Part shown: one piece after another, positions 16,926-26,249 of the stretch
Numbering within the stretch: the stretch's first letter is position 1
Layout of the letters: every line of letters starts with the position of its first letter
Assembly: GCA_046076045.1 (NCBI GenBank)
Contig: JBJTRI010000002.1
Coordinates: forward strand, 1-45,073
Origin: JAIOPA01 sp046076045
GTDB taxonomy: Bacteria; Eisenbacteria; RBG-16-71-46
DNA: 45,073 nt
Direction of reading: 5' to 3'
Program-made: the position numbers and the translations under genes
The notes under the pieces: model-generated
The model's database searches: none
The model's input: only the letters and a program-made list of their open reading frames with translations
Told to the model about the DNA's origin: nothing

Positions 16926-17231
16926 GCGCACACCCTCCACGAAGGGCTCGACACACCGACCGTGCTGCGGGACATCGCGCTCGCTCCTGGGATCGTGGTG
17001 CGGACGGACCGTGTCGTGGGCCGTCGCGGGGACGGCGGCCGATCGAGGGCGGTTCGCCTCACGGGGCGGCGCCGGGTGGGACCGAAGGTCCGCACAGCAT
17101 ACACCCGCACCGCGTCGTGGGAACCCCCTTCCACCGTGGTCGCCGGTTCGCATGGCGGCCGGGGGCGTCCCGGTCACGATGCTATCCTGCGACCGGCGCA
17201 CCCACTCGCACCCGTCCCGATCGGAGCCCCT
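16926..17231. other. Divergent intergenic region, no gene seen
   Basis: 306 bases between the hypothetical gene (minus) and the secreted protein gene (plus). No plausible coding frame is present. It holds a small hairpin GGACC-GAA-GGTCC (17079-17091) and TATCCT at 17183-17188, a weak -10 candidate for the gene at 17232. Nothing else stands out. Confidence 0.4.
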
Positions 17232-18140
17232 ATGCCGTCGCTCGTCGCTCGTCTCGCGCTCGTCGTGCTGGCCTCGACGCTCGTGGCCGCCTCGCCGAGC
17301 GATCACCCGTCGCGCTCGCAGGCGCTGAGCGGCGGTGCGACCGCGATCGAGGACTGGGCGCGGGCCATGCGCTCGCGCTCGCCCGAGGGTGTGGCGGCCA
17401 CGCTCACCGCCGACTTCCGTGCGCACCCCGCCACGCTGGCGCCCGCCGACTACGCCACGGGGCTCGACCGCGCCCGCGAACTCGAGCGCATCGCGCACGT
17501 GCTGCTCGGGGTCGCGTCCCCCGTGCACCCGGCGCTCGAACCGGCGACCGACGTGCGCGTGGCGATCGACGGCGTCACCGAGACCGGCGACCCCGAGCAC
17601 CCCGACTCCACCGACCGCTACCGCGTGCTTGTGGTCGCGCGTCTCACGCTGGCGGTGCGCCGCGGCAGCGACGACGTGCTGCCGGTCACCTCGGGACCGC
17701 ACGCCATCCACGTCGTGCGCGGCGACGCCGCGCGCCTCCCCGTAGGGACGGCCGCCGACCCGCAGCGCTGGTACGTGCGCCGGTGGTTCGACGACCTGAG
17801 CGCGTTCCGCATCGCGATGCTCGCGCACCCCGGGCTCTGTCCGCCCGAGTCGGCCGTCACGGTGGGTGCGGTGACCGGGCTCGCCCTGCATCCCGTGCCC
17901 GCACCCGCCTGCCCGCGCCTGCACGTGCGCTGCGACCTGCCGCTCGTGGCCCCGGCGCAGGTGCAGGTGCGCGACGCGCGCGGCCGACTCGTGAGCGAGC
18001 GCGTGCTCGCCCCGCCCACGCCGGGCACCTACGACGCCGAGGCCGGTGCGGGTGTCATGCTGGTGCCGGGTGCGTACTGGGTGCGCGTCGTGCAGGGCGC
18101 GAACCGGTCCGCGTCGCGACTGGTGGTCGTCGGGCGCTGA
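17232..18140 (+). CDS. Secreted protein with FlgD-like C-terminal module, unknown function
   Basis: 302 aa from the ATG at 17232 with GGAG five bases upstream. Residues 1-20 are a signal peptide (LVARLALVVLASTLVAAS). Residues about 30-185 look like an NTF2/limiting-conflict type fold (ATAIEDWARAMRSRSPEGVA, LTADFRAHP, WYVRRWFDD), a pattern used to score scaffold-like alpha+beta cones; this is tentative. The C-terminal 75 residues (VQVRDARGRLVSERVLAPPT, GAYWVRVVQGANRSASRLVV) are a shortened version of the FlgD-like module seen at the end of the 11515 gene. It ends only six bases before the convergent 18-haem cytochrome gene. Confidence 0.75.
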   Translation: MPSLVARLALVVLASTLVAASPSDHPSRSQALSGGATAIEDWARAMRSRSPEGVAATLTADFRAHPATLAPADYATGLDRARELERIAHVLLGVASPVHPALEPATDVRVAIDGVTETGDPEHPDSTDRYRVLVVARLTLAVRRGSDDVLPVTSGPHAIHVVRGDAARLPVGTAADPQRWYVRRWFDDLSAFRIAMLAHPGLCPPESAVTVGAVTGLALHPVPAPACPRLHVRCDLPLVAPAQVQVRDARGRLVSERVLAPPTPGTYDAEAGAGVMLVPGAYWVRVVQGANRSASRLVVVGR

Positions 18141-18146
18141 GCGCGT

Positions 18147-20096
18147 TCAGGGGCGCGCGTGCGCCTGAGCCAGCGCGTGCGCCGGGCTCGCGCCGGCGTC
18201 GGTGACCCGGCGCTTGAGCACGCCGCTGTCGTGGCACTCGCGGCACGCGCTCTGCGGCGGGCGCGGATCGCCGTTGGCGAGCGAATGGCAGTCGCGGCAC
18301 TCGAGTCCGGCGTCGTCGTGCTCGCGATGCGAGAACCGGCCCGGCCCCGAGGCCGCCTTGCGCATCACGTCACCGTGGCAGCTCGCGCACGCCGACGCGG
18401 TCACCGCCCGCGCATCGCGATGGTGGCAGCTCTGGCAGCCGTCGGGGCCGAACCGCACGACCTCGTGCGGGGCCTTCTCGGCGTGCGTGCGGTGGCAGTC
18501 GGCGCACGCGAGTTGCGCGCGCCCGAGGTGGCTGCCGTGCCGGAACGTCTGCCCGGCGAACGTCGCGGTACGCCCTTCGACGTCGGTGTGGCAGCTCAGG
18601 CAAGCGCCGCCGCCGCCCGGGATGTGCCGCCACGGACGCTCGAGCGCCCCCAGCCCGCGCGCCTTGCGGGCCTCGTTCATCTGCTCGAACGACTTGTCGA
18701 GCAGCGCGAACGCGTAGTTCATGTTGTGCACACCGCGGCCCCGCTCGACGAGCAGGAAGTTCGCGCGCGCATCGTCCCACGCCGTCGGCGCGTCCACGCC
18801 CATCGCGGCCGCGCTGGCCTGCAACTGGCCCTTGAGCGCGCCCACGCGCGTCGCGATGCTGGTGCGCCACGCCTGGTGCAGCTTGCCGTAGCCCGGCCCG
18901 TGACACGACATGCACGACGCCGCGCTCGCACGCGGCACGACCGGTCCGCCCTCGGTGGCCGCGGCCGATGCGGCATGCGCGCTGCCCGCCCCCTCGTCGT
19001 GACATCCCTGACAGGTGACGCCGGTCACGTACATCGCGCTCGGCATCGGCGGTACGCCGCGTCCGCCCACGCCCGCGTACAGGTCCTGCTGCGGCGAGTG
19101 CCCGCTGCCGTGGCAGCCGCGGCAGTCGCCACCCGCGTCGGGACGCGAGCCGCCATCGTGGGTGGGCGGCGCGGTGTGGGTCGCGACCGCGGCCGGCGCC
19201 TTGCCGTGCTCGATCGTGAGGTGGCAGTGCTGGCAGTCCACCTTGTTCACACTCACATGCTGCTCGTGCAGGTACGGCATGTCGTCGATGCGCTCGAGGT
19301 GCTCGCGATCGTTGTGGCAGGTGAGGCAGCGCTCGCGCGGCACCGCGCCGTCGCCGCGCACCACGTTGCCGTGGCAGCGGTCGCACGCCATCCCGAGCTT
19401 CGTGACCTGGCGGTGGTCGAACGTCACGCCGGCCCGCGTCGTGACCTTCTCGGGCACCTCGTGGCAGGTCAGGCACGCGCCGGCACCGGCGTTGACGGGC
19501 TGGTTCTTGAAGTGACAGAGCGCGCAGGTCGAGGACGCGACCGCGATGTGCTCGCCGCGCTCGAGCTGCGTGTGGCACGAGGTGCAGCGCAGCTGCAGGC
19601 CGTTCCGGCTCTCGGCGAGGTGCGGTCGGTGGTCGAAGCCCGCGGCCTTGAAGTCCTTGCGGCCGGTGAGCAGGCTGCGCTCGTGGCAGCGCAGGCAGGC
19701 CGCGTCGTCCACCTCGCCCCACGGCTTGGTGCCCTCGGTGCCGGTGAAGTACTTGGCGACCATCGAGAGCGCCTCGAACTTCTTCTGCACCTCGGCCTCG
19801 AGCCCCGGCGAGATGTGGCACTCGACGCACGCGATCCCGGTGTGCTTCGAGTGCTTCCACGACTGGTAGTACGGCTTCATGTTGTGGCACGAGTTGCAGA
19901 AGTCGGGCGTGCTGGTGACCTGCACCATGCCGACCGTGGCCACCATGCCGAATGTCACCGCGCCGATGGTGAGCGGTGCGGCCGAGCGCACGAGCCACGC
20001 CGGCAACCGGACCGCGGGCCCCGAGGGCAGCCGCGCGGGGAGGAGGGCGGTCAGCCTCCGCCCCACCTCGCGCAGCGCACCCCGGATCCGGTCCAT
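18147..20096 (-). CDS. 18-haem c-type cytochrome with NapC/NrfH-like N-terminus
   Basis: 649 aa from ATG 20096, where GGTGA sits five bases upstream; GTG 20105 overlaps the upstream stop and is an alternative. One N-terminal membrane helix (LTIGAVTFGMVATVGMVQV) precedes a NapC/NrfH-like start, FCNSCHNMKPYYQSWKHSKH then CVECH, in which the CxSCHxM pattern matches NrfH haem 1. I count 18 CxxCH sites across the protein. The body is periplasmic. It should receive electrons from the membrane complex encoded upstream and pass them along a haem wire to a periplasmic or outer-membrane acceptor. It is the last gene of the Rieske-cytochrome b operon. There is no close named homologue that I can assign. 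Confidence 0.9.
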   Translation of the reverse strand: MDRIRGALREVGRRLTALLPARLPSGPAVRLPAWLVRSAAPLTIGAVTFGMVATVGMVQVTSTPDFCNSCHNMKPYYQSWKHSKHTGIACVECHISPGLEAEVQKKFEALSMVAKYFTGTEGTKPWGEVDDAACLRCHERSLLTGRKDFKAAGFDHRPHLAESRNGLQLRCTSCHTQLERGEHIAVASSTCALCHFKNQPVNAGAGACLTCHEVPEKVTTRAGVTFDHRQVTKLGMACDRCHGNVVRGDGAVPRERCLTCHNDREHLERIDDMPYLHEQHVSVNKVDCQHCHLTIEHGKAPAAVATHTAPPTHDGGSRPDAGGDCRGCHGSGHSPQQDLYAGVGGRGVPPMPSAMYVTGVTCQGCHDEGAGSAHAASAAATEGGPVVPRASAASCMSCHGPGYGKLHQAWRTSIATRVGALKGQLQASAAAMGVDAPTAWDDARANFLLVERGRGVHNMNYAFALLDKSFEQMNEARKARGLGALERPWRHIPGGGGACLSCHTDVEGRTATFAGQTFRHGSHLGRAQLACADCHRTHAEKAPHEVVRFGPDGCQSCHHRDARAVTASACASCHGDVMRKAASGPGRFSHREHDDAGLECRDCHSLANGDPRPPQSACRECHDSGVLKRRVTDAGASPAHALAQAHARP

Positions 20097-20101
20097 GACG
20101 T

Positions 20102-21343
20102 TCACCCCGCGACATCCGACTTGCGGTCCCGCATGCGGCGCAGCAGGAGCGCGGTGCCGAGCACGAGGAACCAGAACACCACCAACAGCACCTTCCACAC
20201 CAGGTTCACGTGCAGGCGGTGGTCGAGGTCGCGCTCGACCTCGGCCGCGACCACGTTCGTCAGCCGCATGGGCTCGGCGAACGCCTCGAGCCGCACCGCG
20301 TGCAACGCCACGCGCGCCTCCTCGAGGTGCTGACGGGCCTCCTCGAGCCGCTCATGATGGTCCTCGGTGCGCAGCGGCACCGCACTCGCCTCCTCGACGC
20401 GGCGCCCCGCGCGCGCGAGGCGCTGCTCGGCGGCCGCGTACTCGCGCCCCATGCGACGCCCGAGGATCGCGGCCCGCGTCATGGGCGCGTGGCACGAGGC
20501 GCAGGCCGCGGGCGACGCCCCCTTCACCGGCGCCGCGACCGCGTGCGGGTCGTGACAGGCGCTGCACTCGGGCTTCGCCGGGTCGGCGAACACCGTGGCG
20601 TGCGGACCACTGCGGAACGCGGTGCGCTCGGCGGCGTGGCACGAACCGCACACCTTGTCGACCTCGTTGCGCCCGGGGGCGACCGCGCCGTGCACGCCGT
20701 GGCAGCTCGTGCAGGTCGGACCGACCTCGGCGCCGTCGCGCCGGAACGCCTCGGCGTGCGCGCTGCCCTCCCACAGGGCGTGCACGTTGGCGAGCCCGCG
20801 CGCCTTGAGGAGCTTCTCGTCGCCGTGGCAGCGACCGCACGTCACGTCCACGTTGCCCACGAAGGTGCGGGCCTGCGTGTCGCGTGGCGAGCGCGTGTCG
20901 TGCACGCCATGGCAGTCGGTGCAGACCGCGGCCTCACGATCCCCGTTGCGGACGCGCTCGGCGTGACCGCTGCCGAGCCACAGCGCGTGCTGGTCGGTGG
21001 GCAGCCCCCACGCTCGCATGGCCTGCGGGTCGGCGTGGCACGACGCGCACATCGCCGGCACGGCCTCGCGGCCGATGCGGCCCTTGAAGCCCGCACCGTG
21101 CGCGGCCGCGGCCTCGCTGGCGTCCGCGTCGCCGCCATGGCACGAGACGCATCCGACCTGTCCGGCGGCGTGCACCCCGCCGGTGTGCTGCGTGCGCTCG
21201 GACGGGTGGCAGGTACCGCAGCGCTCCTCGCGCGCGGGCACGGCCTGAACGGTGGCGACGAACGCGCCCAGCAGCGCGATGCCGGTGAGCCCCATGGCCA
21301 CGAGGACGGCCGCCCGCGGGCGGTGTACGCGCCGGGTGTTCAT
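20102..21343 (-). CDS. 9-haem c-type cytochrome, membrane-anchored at both ends
   Basis: 413 aa, ATG 21343 overlapping the cytochrome b stop (ATGA). An N-terminal helix (AAVLVAMGLTGIALLGAFVA) is followed by nine CxxCH sites between about residues 40 and 270 (CGTCH, CVSCH, CASCH, CTDCH, CGRCH, CTSCH, CGSCH, CSACH, CASCH). A helical, charged, coiled-coil-like stretch follows (residues about 285-360, RLARAGRRVEEAS and HHERLEEARQHLEEARVAL). The protein ends with a second membrane helix (VWKVLLVVFWFLVLGTALLL) and a basic tail. It is likely a periplasmic haem domain held to the inner membrane next to the cytochrome b. Its place between cytochrome b and the 18-haem cytochrome suggests it takes the role of cytochrome c1/f. 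Confidence 0.9.
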   Translation of the reverse strand: MNTRRVHRPRAAVLVAMGLTGIALLGAFVATVQAVPAREERCGTCHPSERTQHTGGVHAAGQVGCVSCHGGDADASEAAAAHGAGFKGRIGREAVPAMCASCHADPQAMRAWGLPTDQHALWLGSGHAERVRNGDREAAVCTDCHGVHDTRSPRDTQARTFVGNVDVTCGRCHGDEKLLKARGLANVHALWEGSAHAEAFRRDGAEVGPTCTSCHGVHGAVAPGRNEVDKVCGSCHAAERTAFRSGPHATVFADPAKPECSACHDPHAVAAPVKGASPAACASCHAPMTRAAILGRRMGREYAAAEQRLARAGRRVEEASAVPLRTEDHHERLEEARQHLEEARVALHAVRLEAFAEPMRLTNVVAAEVERDLDHRLHVNLVWKVLLVVFWFLVLGTALLLRRMRDRKSDVAG

Positions 21344-22461
21344 AGGCGCCCCACGATCGCGGCGGCCAGCCCCAGCACGAGCCAGGCGGCCACGGTGACG
21401 AGTCCGGCGAGACGCAGGCGCTGCTCGGGGAACCGCTCCCCGAGCCGACCGGCCCACCACGGCAGCGTGAGCACGGCGAGCGCGATCGCCAACAGCAGCC
21501 CACCCACCAACCACGATGCGAGCGGCACGCGCTCCTGCACGAGGAACACCGCACCCATGTACCACGGCGGTCCGGCATGCACCGGCGTCGCGTAAGGGTC
21601 GGCGGGCACGCGCACGCCGAACGGCACCAGCGCACCCACCGTGACGAGCACCGCGAACAGGAACAGGACCACGAACGCGAGGTCGTAGCGGTGGTGGCGG
21701 AACGTGGTGTCGCGGCGCGTGGGCACGCGCAGCGCGCTGTCGGCGAAGCCGACGCGGCGCAGCGTCGAGAACGTCACCGTGAGCGCGAGCGTCCACAGGA
21801 TCGGCAGCACGAGCACGTGCAGCACGTAGAAGCGCGTCAGCACCTCCTCGCCCATCACGCGACCGCCGATCAGGAACGACAGCACCGGCCCCACGAGCGG
21901 CAGCGCGTACACCACCTCGAGCCCGCGCACGGTGGACCAGTAGCCGGTCTGGTCCCACGGCAGCAGGCGTCCCGTGAAGTCGAACTGCAGCGCCAGCCAC
22001 AGGAGCGCGACACCCGACACCCACAGCAGCTCGCGTGGCGACTTCCACAGCCCGTCCCAGAACAACCGCACGAGCCGCAGCGCGACCACCACCACGAGCG
22101 CGAGCGCGCCCCACGCGTGCAAGTGGTGGATCGCGCCTCCGAACGGGATGTCGCGCACGATCGCCATGGCGCTATCGTGCGCCGCCTCGGGCGTCGGGCG
22201 GTAGTGGAAGGCCAGCAGCAGGCCGGTCACGGCCTCGAACGCGAACAGGATGCCCGCAAGGGCCGCGAGGATCTGCGGTCCGCGCAGCGTGTCGGGCACC
22301 ATGGTGCGATCGAGCTCGCGCAGCAGCTCGCGCACCGGACGGCGCGTGTCGAGCGGCAGCGAGACCACGCCCAGGTGCGCCACGAACGCCAGCCACTCCG
22401 AGAGCGGCAGGCGCTGCTCGAGCCAGTCGAGCACGCGTCCCCCCATCGCCCGCGGCGTCAT
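21340..22461 (-). CDS. Fused cytochrome b (b6 + subunit IV type) lacking haem bH ligands
   Basis: 373 aa; ATG 22461 overlaps the Rieske stop and the end overlaps the 9-haem gene. Residues 60-235 align by eye with cytochrome b6 (GLLLAFHYRPTPEAAHDS; SPRELLWVSGVALLW; LLPWDQTGYW; LTRFYVLHVLVLP). Residues 260-373 match the C-terminal (subunit IV) part. H115 (IHHLHAWGA) and H215 (FYVLH) fit the first ligand pair. The positions 14 and 15 residues later, histidine in b6 and bc1, are R129 and T230 here, so haem bH should be absent. The b6f Cys that holds haem cn is also missing. The quinol-site PEWY motif reads PPWY. It should oxidise or reduce quinol on the periplasmic side. Confidence 0.9.
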   Translation of the reverse strand: MTPRAMGGRVLDWLEQRLPLSEWLAFVAHLGVVSLPLDTRRPVRELLRELDRTMVPDTLRGPQILAALAGILFAFEAVTGLLLAFHYRPTPEAAHDSAMAIVRDIPFGGAIHHLHAWGALALVVVVALRLVRLFWDGLWKSPRELLWVSGVALLWLALQFDFTGRLLPWDQTGYWSTVRGLEVVYALPLVGPVLSFLIGGRVMGEEVLTRFYVLHVLVLPILWTLALTVTFSTLRRVGFADSALRVPTRRDTTFRHHRYDLAFVVLFLFAVLVTVGALVPFGVRVPADPYATPVHAGPPWYMGAVFLVQERVPLASWLVGGLLLAIALAVLTLPWWAGRLGERFPEQRLRLAGLVTVAAWLVLGLAAAIVGRL

Positions 22462-22907
22462 ACGCGCACCCGCACTTCCCCGGCGCGGATGCTGACGCTG
22501 TACAGGGTCAGGGGCGCGCGCCGCGGGCCCGAGACCACGTGTCCTTCGAGGTCGTAGCGCCCCCCGTCGCACGGGCAGACGATCTGGCGCTTGACGGCGT
22601 CGTAGGTGAGCACGCAGCGCAGGTGCGTGCACACGGCCGAGGGCGCGATCACGCGGCGCGCGTCCACGCGGATGAGGTAGAACGGCGTCACCCCGTGCTT
22701 CACGAGCCGGGCCTCGCCGATGCGCAGCTCGTGCATGCGCGCGGCGCGCACCACACGGTCCGAGGTGCTCTCGTGCGAGACCGGCGGTCGCAGGTAGAAC
22801 GCGACCGCTCCCACGAGCGCGAGTCCCCACGCGACCAGGAACACGCGTGTGAGCACCTCCACGATCCCCCGCTCGGCGGCGGGCCCGACGACCCTCTCCT
22901 CGCTCAT
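22458..22907 (-). CDS. Rieske [2Fe-2S] subunit with one cluster His replaced by Asp
   Basis: 149 aa, ATG 22907 with GGAGG five bases upstream. One N-terminal membrane helix (VFLVAWGLALVGAVAFYL, 22-39) anchors a periplasmic Rieske domain. Box 1 is CTHLRC (C93, H95, C98). Box 2 is CPCDGGRYD, with C111 and C113 but D114 where the family has the second cluster histidine (CPCHG). The codon is GAC; one base change from CAC. The disulfide cysteines C98 and C113 are kept. The protein is the usual electron acceptor from quinol in bc-type complexes. It opens the four-gene operon with cytochrome b and two multihaem cytochromes. Confidence 0.9.
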   Translation of the reverse strand: MSEERVVGPAAERGIVEVLTRVFLVAWGLALVGAVAFYLRPPVSHESTSDRVVRAARMHELRIGEARLVKHGVTPFYLIRVDARRVIAPSAVCTHLRCVLTYDAVKRQIVCPCDGGRYDLEGHVVSGPRRAPLTLYSVSIRAGEVRVRV

Positions 22908-23438
22908 CCCGGCCTCCCGGACGCGTTGGACGGACGCATCCATGGATTCGTAAAGCAAAGCGCACGCCATGCTTACGCGAGCGGTCCCATGCCGGGGCCA
23001 CCCCCACCCCCCACCATGGGGCCACGCTCCGATGGGAGCCGTAAGTGGTTCGGAACGCGCATCGTGCACGACCGGGGCCGCACGCCCCGATCGGACGGGA
23101 CCGACCGCTCGCGCCGGACGCCACACCGCTCCCGTGCGCGCGGGCCTGCCATCGCGTCAGGGAACACGGGTCCGATGGCAGGTGGCACACGCATCGCGAC
23201 CCGCCCCCGAAGGACCATGGTGAGCACGAGCGCGGGGAGCGGGCGGGCGCGCGCGACGCAGCCAGCACAGGGCTCGAACGGTGCGCGCGAGACACCTGCG
23301 GCACGGGCTCGAACGGGAGCGGGCGGCGCGATCGGCGCGGGGCGCGAACGGGTGCGCGAGGCGCAGGCGGATGCGGGGCACCGCCGCCGGTGCCGGATGC
23401 GAACGGGCGCGCGCGGTGGGCGCGCGCGCCCGACGCGG
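22908..23438. other. 531-base gene-free region upstream of the Rieske operon
   Basis: No coding frame here looks like a real protein. Next to the Rieske gene it holds the palindrome ATCCATGGAT (22938-22947) and an imperfect dyad CGTAAAGC/GCTTACG (22949-22956 and 22971-22977), which may belong to the operon promoter. Toward the dehydrogenase end it holds four GAACGG-containing repeats (starting about 23271, 23307, 23342 and 23397), two of them the 11-base GGCTCGAACGG, and the 14-base palindrome GGGCGCGCGCGCCC (23418-23431) near the dehydrogenase stop codon. Confidence 0.45.
22938..22977. promoter_or_regulatory. Candidate control region of the Rieske-cytochrome operon
   Basis: The perfect palindrome ATCCATGGAT (22938-22947) lies next to CGTAAAGC (22949-22956) and its near inverted copy GCTTACG (22971-22977). 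On the minus strand this is the only relatively AT-rich sequence within 100 bases of the Rieske start, where a promoter is expected. The -10/-35 elements are not clear enough to mark. Confidence 0.3.
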
Positions 23439-24908
<1,470 letters not shown>

Positions 24909-24940
24909 GCAGGATCTCCGGGGAACGGGGCACGGAACGC

Positions 24941-24976
24941 ACGAGGCGCCGCGAGCATACACCCGCGGCGCCTCGT
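24941..24976 (-). terminator. Terminator hairpin after the potABCD-porin operon
   Basis: ACGAGGCGCCGCG (24941-24953) and CGCGGCGCCTCGT (24964-24976) form a perfect 13-bp stem with a 10-base loop, in the 85-base gap between the outer-membrane protein gene and the dehydrogenase gene, both on the minus strand. It should end the pot operon and separate it from mmsA. Confidence 0.65.
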
Positions 24977-24993
24977 GTCACCCCGGCGAACGG

Positions 24994-26238
24994 TCAGTCG
25001 CCGAGCCGGCCCTCGAACCGCCACGTCACGCTGGCGAACACCTGCGTGGTGCGCTGGTCGCTGCCGGACTCGAGCTTGGCACGCTCGAGCGGCGTCACCC
25101 ACGCGCCCATAATCCAGGCGCTCCAGCGCTCGCCGAACGATTGCTCCAGCACGCCGTCGAACTCCCAGGCGTAAGGCGCGGGCTTGCCCTGGTCGCGGTC
25201 GAAGCGGTGCGCGAGCACGCGCAGACCGGTGCCCTCGCGCGGCGTCAGCTTCACCTCGAGCAGCGCGGTCCGCATGTCGGTCCACGTGCCCACGGTGGAG
25301 CCGAGCATGTCGCCGAGGTACCAGTTCGACCAGTCGTTCCACATGTAGTGCCACGGGTCGTAGGTCTCGTCCTCGGGCGTGCCGGGGTCGTCGCCGGTGA
25401 GCAGCACGTACTCGGCGCGCACGGTCGGCGACCACGGACCGGCGTGCGTGTAGGTGACACCCAGTCGCCCGCCGCGGCCGGCCACGTCCACGCCGTCGAA
25501 CGACCCGCTCTCGAACACCGCCTCGCTCGTGAGCGACCACGGACCGCGCGCCGCCGCCCCGCGCACCGACCAGGTGCGCGTGCGGTCCTTCGTGACGCTG
25601 CGATCGTCGCGAGCGAGGTAGGCGACCGCGAGCTCGTGGCCCTCGGCGGGCGTCCACGCCAGCTCACCGCCCGCGATGACGCCGTCGGGCACGAAGCCCA
25701 GGTCGGCGTCGCCGAACGACGGCGAGTAGTCGGTGGCGAACGCGGTCACGCGCCCCTTCGTAGCGTTCCACCGCGCGGTGACGCCGTCGTAGAACGAGAG
25801 CGGGATGTTCCAGCGCGCGGCGCGCGTGTCGTAGTAGCCGTCGCCGATCAGGAAGCCCTCCCCCAGCTTGAGCTCCTGCCGGCCCACCACGAGCGACGGG
25901 CCGCGCTCGAGGTCGCCGAGCGACAGCGTGAGGCGGTCGAGGCGGCCGTCGGCGCGGTCGCCGACGCCGTCGTAGTCCTTACCCATCGTGTTCATGACGA
26001 CGCCGCCGACCTCGAGTCGGAGCGCCGGCGACAGCGCATGCTGGACGCGGGCGCGCGCGAAGCCCTCGCCCCAGTTGGCCACGCCCGGCTGGAAGTAGGC
26101 GCGGTCGGAGTTGTGCAGCGACAGCGCGCCCTCGAGCGTGTACGAGGTTCGGGGCGCAGGGGCGTCCTCGGCGGCCCGGACGGGGGCCGCGACCACGAAC
26201 AGCGCGAGGAGCGGAAGGACGAGCGAGCGCAGCGACAT
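24994..26238 (-). CDS. Outer-membrane beta-barrel, alginate-export (AlgE)-like porin
   Basis: 414 aa from ATG 26238 with GAGGAG seven bases upstream. Residues 1-22 are a signal peptide (LRSLVLPLLALFVVAAPVRA). The rest is alternating polar/hydrophobic beta-strands, with the alginate-export signatures VVGRQELKLGEGFLIGDGYY, GVTARWNATKGRVTAF and a C-terminal FASVTWRFEGRL strand. This family forms outer-membrane channels for anionic or other small solutes. It starts 11 bases after potD and is followed by a strong terminator, so it is the last gene of the polyamine transport operon. It may admit polyamines through the outer membrane, though the family's substrates vary. Confidence 0.82.
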   Translation of the reverse strand: MSLRSLVLPLLALFVVAAPVRAAEDAPAPRTSYTLEGALSLHNSDRAYFQPGVANWGEGFARARVQHALSPALRLEVGGVVMNTMGKDYDGVGDRADGRLDRLTLSLGDLERGPSLVVGRQELKLGEGFLIGDGYYDTRAARWNIPLSFYDGVTARWNATKGRVTAFATDYSPSFGDADLGFVPDGVIAGGELAWTPAEGHELAVAYLARDDRSVTKDRTRTWSVRGAAARGPWSLTSEAVFESGSFDGVDVAGRGGRLGVTYTHAGPWSPTVRAEYVLLTGDDPGTPEDETYDPWHYMWNDWSNWYLGDMLGSTVGTWTDMRTALLEVKLTPREGTGLRVLAHRFDRDQGKPAPYAWEFDGVLEQSFGERWSAWIMGAWVTPLERAKLESGSDQRTTQVFASVTWRFEGRLGD

Positions 26239-26249
26239 GACGGTTCTCC

